64,000 nt of DNA. Source: Gordionus sp. m RMFG-2023. Taxonomy: Eukaryota; Nematomorpha; Gordioida; Chordodea; Parachordodidae. The notes below the pieces were generated by a model that was given only the letters and a program-made list of their open reading frames with translations, had not been told where the DNA came from and ran no database searches. The position numbers and the translations under genes are program-made. Shown piece by piece: positions 58,395 through 64,000 of this stretch (its first letter is position 1; every line of letters starts with the position of its first letter). The stretch spans positions 36,752,508 to 36,816,507 of the forward strand of contig NC_088776.1 of NCBI RefSeq assembly GCF_954871325.1, in the 5' to 3' direction.

Positions 58395-59257
58395 CAAACC
58401 AATCTCACAAACTATGGTGGTATCCAACCCATTGCAATGGGCTATTTAGAAGATTATTAGGAAATATAATTGCCATGGGTTAAACCCCAGAGTTTTAACC
58501 TATTAAGTATACTTATCAATTAGGATTTGGTGTTAAGGGAGAAGGCAAAATAGCTTCACCTGCCATTTGTATATGTATTCCAAAATCCTCCTCCTAACAT
58601 GGCTATTATCAAAGTAGACTTTAAAAATGCTTTCAATAGCAAATTTCGTGAACATTTCATAAATTGTTTTTATCTCAAAGTTTCCCAAAATTCCTAGAGA
58701 CATACTGTAATTTTTTTTTTCTCTTTAGCTTTCACCTTTTCTGGTGGTAAGCTCCTTCAACATCTCTCTCCACTTTATGTTATTAATACAATCTCTTTTA
58801 TCTAATTTATACTTCTTTATATTGGCTCTAACTTTGTGGCCCCATTGAAGTTTTGGCCTTCCTCTTTTACGTTTGCCCATCACTTCCAAACTCTTAACTT
58901 TATTTCCTATGTAGTTCATAGGCCTTCTCATTGTGTGCCCATACCACCTAAGTCTGTTTACCATTAACTTAGTCTTAATGGGCACTACCTTTAAACTACT
59001 TAGTATTCTTGTACTGCGCACTTTATCCTTTCTTGTTTTTTATTCAGCCCACATGTCATAGATTCTTACAAAAGGATCCAGCAGGGGGCAAACTTCCTTG
59101 TGTATTTTACCTTAATATTCATTATCTCATCCAATATCTTAAATCTAAATTTGATTTGGATATAAATATTTGGCATCTTGATGATGGAACAATCTGCGCT
59201 CTTCCTGAAATAAGTGGTTTAATTTTGAATAAACAGGAAATTTTGAATTTTGAATAA
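58395..59257 (+). pseudogene. Broken reverse transcriptase (LINE-like, GFGVKG / DFKNAFNS / LDDGT type)
   Basis: On the + strand the conserved RT blocks appear in order: GGIQPIAMGYL with RRLLGNIIA (from 58415), YQLGFGVKG (about 58515), IIKVDFKNAFNS (about 58605), then after an inserted LINE fragment KDPAGGKLPCVFYLNIHYL (equivalent to the QGDPLGPLLFSL block, from about 59075) and NIWHLDDGTICALPEI (about 59170-59220), which carries the catalytic LDD. This RT type (DFxNAFN, WYLDDGT) is common in invertebrate genomes. I do not assign it to a named clade. It is clearly non-functional. A second, inverted copy of the first blocks is in the right arm of the palindrome. Confidence 0.7.
58705..59040 (-). 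mobile_element. 5'-truncated LINE inserted in the RT element
   Basis: On the minus strand the open frame 59021-58725 encodes VNRLRWYGHTMRRPMNYIG, then GKRKRGRPKLQW and a Trp-containing end (IKWREMLKELTTRKGES), the C-terminal tail typical of RTE/CR1-type LINE polyproteins (LRW.GH..R....GKR.RGRP...W). After the stop comes a short 3' part and an A-rich end (about ten A, 58709-58718 read on the minus strand). It interrupts the host RT between its DFKNAFNS and QGDPLG-equivalent blocks. The frame is still open, so it is a fairly young insertion. Confidence 0.75.
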
Positions 59258-59454
59258 ACAGGAAATTTGGGATAAAAACAATTTATGAAATGGTCACGAA
59301 ATTTTCTATTGAAAGCATTTTTAGTCTACTTTGATAATAGCCATGTTAGGAGGAGGATTTTGGATATAAAACAAATGGCATGTGAAGCTATTTTGCCATC
59401 TCCCTTATCACCAAATCCTAATTGATAAATATACTTAAAGTTAAGATCCTGGGT

Positions 59455-60677
59455 CATAGGCTTAGCCAGAATTTTCTTAAGGGGGGGATTAAAAAATTAC
59501 TGGGGGCTTTGCCCCCAGATCCCATTGGTGGCGGGCCTTCGGCCTGCTTTTACCCGGCTTTCGGCCGGGTTACCTTAGTCTATATATAGTGATATAGTCA
59601 TAAAATATTTTTACAAGATAGGTTAATTTTAATAAAAAAAATGAACCTGGAACAAATATGTAATATATTTTTATTAGTTTATATAAAATATAATAAATTA
59701 CCTGTATTGTATATACATTAAAATAAAAGCATGGTAATAATTTATTAGAAACAAGTATAAGAAATCTATTTATAAAAATAAGTAGACATATAGTTGATAT
59801 TCCTCTATTATATAGAATTAGTTACAAAATACTAGTTAAAATTCCACTTTTACAGATATATTTGACAGTTAGAGAATATATTATAGTTAATATTTTAACA
59901 AATTTTACTAATCAATGTTCTTGATAAAAAATATAGCAACAATTTGCATTCTATTATTTAACGCCATCTATTTATTTTAAATAAAATATGATATTAACAA
60001 TTAATCTTCATATTATTTATTCCCACAATGTCTTTAAAAGATATTTTCTGATGTCCTTATCAATATTTTATAGTTTTCTGTAAAATATATAATTCGCTAA
60101 ATTGGTAAAAATTACTTGATTGTCATATGATAATTGAAAAATTAGATATACTGTAAATCTACGATATATAATATTCCACTGTTTGTATTGTGCTTTAATT
60201 TTTTTATTTAATTTAGATTTAATTTTATCAATAGTTTTATAATTATACTTTACTTTTTAAGATAAATAAATTAAAATTACTCACTTTATAAAAATTATAT
60301 TTGATATATGATATTATTTAGTAATTTTATGGAATTAATAATTATAATACATTTCACTTTTATCTTAAGACTTATCTTTGGCTTATATTTCATTTCTTAA
60401 AAAACATTTTTGGTTCACTTTTTTAATAAATAAATGTTTTTTTCTAAAGATGTATAAATTATGATGAATAGTTTTATAAAAAAATATCAACTTTTACATT
60501 CTTTCTTTCAAATTATTGTTTAAAATATATGCATACATTTTTGGGAGTCAGGGAGCGGGGGGAGGACTAAGGGGGGATATTTTTTATTAACTTAAGATGA
60601 TATTCACAAAAAGTGATAAATTTCTGAAAAGGGGGGGGGGGGGGGTTTCCTCTTGCCCCCCCTTGGCTACGCCTATG
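59455..60677. mobile_element. CATAGG-family hAT-like element with 8-bp target duplication, in the palindrome arm
   Basis: 1223 bp, CATAGGCTTAGCC to GGCTACGCCTATG. Flanks TCCTGGGT (59447-59454) and TTCTGGGT (60678-60685) differ at one of eight positions. The uninterrupted left arm of the palindrome provides the empty site: its inverted sequence at 58485-58510 runs straight through this point with a single CTCTGGGG. The triple GC hairpin is at 59500-59569, and a G-run of about 15 lies near the right end (60630-60645). No transposase frame seen. Shorter than the 15769-17544 copy by about 550 bp. Confidence 0.9.
59500..59569. repeat. Triple GC hairpin, second copy
   Basis: CTGGGGGCTTTGCCCCCAG (59500-59518), GCGGGCCTTCGGCCTGC (59531-59547) and CCCGGCTTTCGGCCGGG (59553-59569). 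Loops differ from the copy at 15821-15886 (CTTTG against CGAAG; TTTC against GTA), but base pairing in the stems is kept. Confidence 0.8.
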
Positions 60678-61489
60678 TTCTGGGTTTTGACCTATGGCAA
60701 TTATTTTTGCTAATCTTCGAAATAGCCCATTGCAATGGGGTGAATACCACCAAAGTGTTTGTGAGATAATCAGGTTTGCCACCTATATTGATTCGAATCT
60801 TTGATGGCAGGTCTTTTTTTAAAAGAGTATTTAGGAAGGTTTTAAAAGCATTTAATTGGTTCTTTGAGATGAATAATTTTATAAGAAGTGAGAGCAAAAA
60901 TTATTGGTTTGGATGTGTAAAATTTGTTAAAGTAATTGATAAATATCATAACTCACAAATCATATTTTTTTATTCCATATTTTCCATAATATATTTAGCC
61001 TTTTCTCTAAAAATTTATAGAAATCTTGGAAGGATGAATACGGATAATCTATTCCTCTCATTTGACTATTCTGATTCATCCATCGTCAAATGAAGGTAAA
61101 ATTTATTATATATCCATACGGAGAAAATTCTGATTCTCCGTCATTCTTTACGGACTATCAGCTAGTTATCTATAATATTACAAAAATTATTTATGTTACA
61201 TGGAACTAGTGTTGTTAAAAAGCCGCGAGTCGCGACCCCGACCCAAAGTTCGGGTCGTTTTTTTCGACCTCGACCTGAGTTCAAGCCGAAAAAAACGACC
61301 TCGACCCAAAATATGGGTCGTTTTTTTCGACCTCGACCCTAGTTCAAACCGAAAAAACGCGACCCAAAATATGGGTCGTTTTTTTCGACTCAGACCTGAA
61401 GTTTGGGTCGTTTTTTACAACTCAGACTTGAATTTTGGTCGTTTTTTTCGACTCAGACTTGAAGTTTATTTTTTAAGGCAAATATGTAA

Positions 61490-62190
61490 AAATATATTTT
61501 GCAAACATGTTAAATAAAAATTTCAGCGAAGATGTACCATAGGAAAGTGACAATTGTCATAATCGTCATTTTTAAACTTTTTTAGACAAATGGGTAAAAA
61601 TAAATTTTGTAAACATGTTAAATTTAAATTTCAGTGAAGATGTACGATGGGAAAGTGACAATTGTCATAATCGTCATAATCGTCATTTTTGAACTTTTTT
61701 GAATTTTTTTTAGACAAATGGGTAAAAATATATTATGTAAACATGTTAAATTTAAATTTCAGTGAAGATGTACCATAGGTAACTTACAATTGTCATAATC
61801 GTCATTTTTGAACTTTTTTCAATTTTTTTAGGCAAATGGGTAAAAATATATTTTGTAAACATGTTAAATTAAAATTTCATTGAAGATGTACCTTGAAAGT
61901 GACAATTATCATAATCGTCATTTTTGAACTTTCAATTTTTTTAAGGCAAATTGGGTAAAAATATATTTTTTGTAAATATGTTAAATTAAATTTCAATGAA
62001 AATGTACCATAGGAAAGTGACAATTGTCATAATCGTCATTTTTAAATTTTTTTTAAGGCAAGTGGGTAAAAATATATTTTGTAAACATGTTAAATTAACA
62101 TTTCAATGAGGATGTACCATAGGAAAGTGACAATTATCATAATCGTCATTTTTAAACTTTTTTGAATTTTTTTAAGGCAACACAATTTTT
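61490..62190 (+). repeat. Left array of ~118-bp monomers in the foldback element
   Basis: Six copies. The CAATTGTCATAATCGTC core occurs at about 61550, 61660, 61787, 61901 (as CAATTATC), 62020 and 62131 (CAATTATC). Each monomer also has GTAAAAATATATTTTGTAAA and AGTGAAGATGTACCATAGG. GACAATTGTC within it is itself a perfect palindrome. Confidence 0.85.
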
Positions 62191-62369
62191 TAGTGATGAA
62201 AAACCTTGAAAAAATTAAAATAGCCATGTTGATAATTTATTTGGAATATTTTGAAGAAAATGGTTGAAATATAAATTATAAACTAGTTAATTAAAATTTC
62301 AATAAAAGCCATAGAAAAGTGATAAAAGTAATAATTATTTTTTAAACTCTATTTAATCAAATAGTAAAA

Positions 62370-63210
62370 ATCTTATTATTTTTACCCATTTGCCTTAAAA
62401 AAATTGAAAAAAGTTCAAAAATGACGATTATGACAATTGTCACTTTCAAGGTACATCTTCGAAATTTTAATTTAATATGTTTACCAAATATATTTTTACC
62501 CCTTTGCCTTAAAAAATTGAAAAAAAATTCAAAAATGACGATTATGACAATTGTCACTTTCCTATGGTATATCTTCACTGAAATTTAAATTTAACATGTT
62601 TACAAAATATATTTTTACCCATTTACTTTAAAAAAACTCAAAAAAGTTCAAAAATGACGATTTTGACAATTGTCACTTTCCTATGGTACATCTTTACTTA
62701 AATTTAAATTTAGCATCTTTACAAAATATATTTTTACCCATTTGTCTAAAAAAATTGAAAAAAGTTCAAAAATGACGATTATGACAATTGTCACTTTTTT
62801 ATGGTACATCTTCACTGAAATTTAAATTTAACATGTTTACAAAATATATTTTTACCCATTTGCCATAAAAAAATTGAAAAAAGTTCAAAAATTACGATTA
62901 TGACAATTGTCACTGTACATCTCCACTGAAATTTAAATTTAACATGTTTACAAAATATATTTTTACCTATTGTCTAAAAAATAAACAAAAAATTTTAAAA
63001 ATGACGATTATGACAAATGTCACTTTCCTTAAGGTACATCTTCAATGAAATTTTAATTTAACATGTTTACAAAATATATTTTTACCCATTTGTTTTAAAA
63101 AAATATAAAAATGTTCTAAAATGACGAGACAATTGTCACTTTCCTATGGTACATCTTCATTGAAATTTTATTTTAACATGTTTGCAAAATTTATTTTTAC
63201 ACATTGGCCT
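62370..63210 (-). repeat. Right, inverted array of ~118-bp monomers in the foldback element
   Basis: Seven copies with the core GACGATTATGACAATTGTC at about 62421, 62537, 62656 (GATTTTGAC), 62773, 62893 (TACGATTATG), 63001 and 63123 (shortened to GACGAGACAATTGTC). Unequal copy number between the arms (six against seven) shows that the arrays have evolved by unequal exchange after the inverted structure formed. Confidence 0.85.
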
Positions 63211-63533
63211 TAAAAAAATAAACTTCAAGTCTAAGTCGAAAATTACAACCAAGCTCCAAGTCTGAGTCGAAAAAAACAACCTAACTTCAAGTTTGAGTCG
63301 AAAAAAACGACCCAAACTTCAAGTCTGAGTCGAAAAATACGACCCATATTTTGGGTTGAGGTCGTTTTTTTCGGCTTGGACTCAGGTCGAGGTCGAAAAA
63401 AAGGACCCATATTTTGGGTCGAGGTCGTTTTTTTCGGCTTGAACTCGGGTCGAGGTCGAAAAAACGACCCAAAATTTGGGTCAGCTCTGTTCGAGCCGAC
63501 TCGGCTAAGCCGATTAACAACACTACATGGAAC

Positions 63534-64000
63534 TCAATAGTGAAGGTCAGGGTCAAGTCTTTGGTCCGGACTGGACCGATACCCTCAGACCGGACCGGAC
63601 CACGGTCCTTAAAAAAAAGATCGATCCAGACCGTGGTCCTAAATAAAAAGATTGGTCCTGGACCGGTCTTTTTATTTGTTTAAAAAACATATTTTTTTAA
63701 CCTAATTTGATTTGTTTTATCATTTTATTAAATATAAGAGTATTATATAAACAATAAAATTTATCCAATGGTATTGAAGAAAATGATTTTGTGCTTGTAG
63801 AGGGCATATTAAAATTAAGAGTAGATTGTGTTTTTTGAGATATTTTCATTTTCATCATTAGAAGTATATATTTTATGTTTTATCAGATGTCTGCTTAAGG
63901 TACCTAATTATTTTATATAGAATAAGGTTAAGTAATTTTTACAATAAATTATACAGACACTTTCTTTAAAAAAAATAGAACTAGATAATAACTAAAATAT
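63534..64000. other. Right edge: start of another GGTCCGGAC-type repeat
   Basis: 63545-63675 is rich in inverted GGTCCGGACTGGACC / GGACCGGACCACGGTCC words, then TAAAAAAAAGATCGATCCAG, similar in style to the subterminal zones of the hAT MITEs. Only one end is in the window, so size and family are unknown. The rest is AT-rich. Confidence 0.4.

Larger units (their letters stand above)
58013..61162. repeat. Large inverted duplication (palindrome) of a reverse-transcriptase element
   Basis: The left arm 58013-58690 and right arm 59264-59454 plus 60686-61162 are inverted copies: CTGATAG...TTTTCTCCGTA at the outer tips, AACTCACAAATCATATTTTT, GGATGAATACGGATAATCTA, then TATCAATTAGGATTTGGTG, and ATGTTAGGAGGAGGATTTTG towards the centre. 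The right arm is interrupted by a 1223-bp hAT (59455-60677). The central spacer holds the rest of the RT sequence and a LINE fragment. The arms diverge by perhaps 10 percent by eye, so the palindrome is not fresh. Confidence 0.85.
61207..63525. mobile_element. Foldback hAT-type element with tandem monomers, perfect 8-bp target duplication
   Basis: 2319 bp. Ends TAGTGTTGTTAAAAAGCCG and GCCGATTAACAACACTA; flanks CATGGAAC at 61199-61206 and 63526-63533, identical. Next to each end lies a zone of short palindromic units built from GACCCAAA(A)TATGGGTCG and TTTTTTTCGACCTCGAC (61240-61465 and 63210-63480). The left inner arm (61490-62190) has six direct copies of a monomer of about 115-120 bp containing GTGACAATTGTCATAATCGT; the right inner arm (62370-63210) has seven copies inverted. 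About 180 bp of AT-rich DNA form the loop. No open frame with transposase motifs. The whole can fold into one long hairpin. Confidence 0.9.

Noticed and set aside
58725-59021. Host gene encoding a GKRKRGRP basic protein
   Set aside because: The LRWYGH...GKRKRGRPKLQW pattern is the standard C-terminal tail of LINE polyproteins, and an A-rich tail follows.
59009-59257. Independent small gene on the + strand
   Set aside because: Its residues include the NIWHLDDGTI block of a reverse transcriptase, in line with the RT blocks at 58.4-58.6 kb.
61200-61517. Arg/Phe-rich repetitive open frames at 61.2 and 63.3-63.7 kb as proteins
   Set aside because: They read through the palindromic CGACCC/GGGTCG zones of the foldback element and mirror each other on opposite strands.

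Overview
The window is AT-rich animal (metazoan) DNA, roughly three quarters A+T by eye, with only two recognisable host genes in 64 kb. The animal assignment rests on an Sp-family transcription factor with a Buttonhead box plus three C2H2 fingers, and on a four-exon NOSIP gene with ordinary GT-AG introns. The lineage cannot be fixed from sequence alone; an AT-rich invertebrate fits best.

Layout. 1-2300: non-coding, ending in a good 3' splice site just upstream of the first gene. 2303-4486 (+): Sp5/Sp6-9-like factor in one open frame. 4.6-31 kb: no convincing host gene. This stretch is a patchwork of DNA transposons, mainly the hAT superfamily. Several have 8-bp target-site duplications that can be read directly (6191-6986, 14443-15321 and 15769-17544 exactly; 10677-12525 and 28977-29731 with one mismatch). 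It also holds one possible orphan exon with a heptapeptide repeat (10336-10467) and a 14-bp minisatellite at 26.5 kb that recurs inverted at 31.1 kb. 31826-43932 (-): NOSIP, whose 9.5-kb second intron is filled with nested DNA transposons (a piggyBac-like element, a BED-finger hAT and pieces of a second BED-finger hAT). 44-51 kb: composite mobile DNA, including a small TTAA-flanked inverted-repeat element carrying a tRNA-derived pol III promoter, and a fossil of LTR-retrotransposon pol. 52.6-57.7 kb (+): a broken Ty3/Gypsy-type LTR retrotransposon. 58.0-61.2 kb: a reverse-transcriptase element duplicated as a large palindrome, interrupted by a truncated LINE in the centre and a 1.2-kb hAT in one arm. 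61207-63525: a complete foldback hAT-type element, with tandem ~120-bp monomers in opposite orientation on its two sides and a perfect 8-bp target duplication.

The two host genes have no evident functional link: one is a nuclear DNA-binding regulator, the other a U-box-type E3 ligase. The main interest is the repeat biology: at least four layers of nesting with readable empty sites, a foldback element, a GC-rich triple-hairpin module shared by two copies of one hAT family, and a possible 54-nt intron in the last NOSIP exon. All family assignments come from reading motifs by eye; no database search or computed alignment was run.
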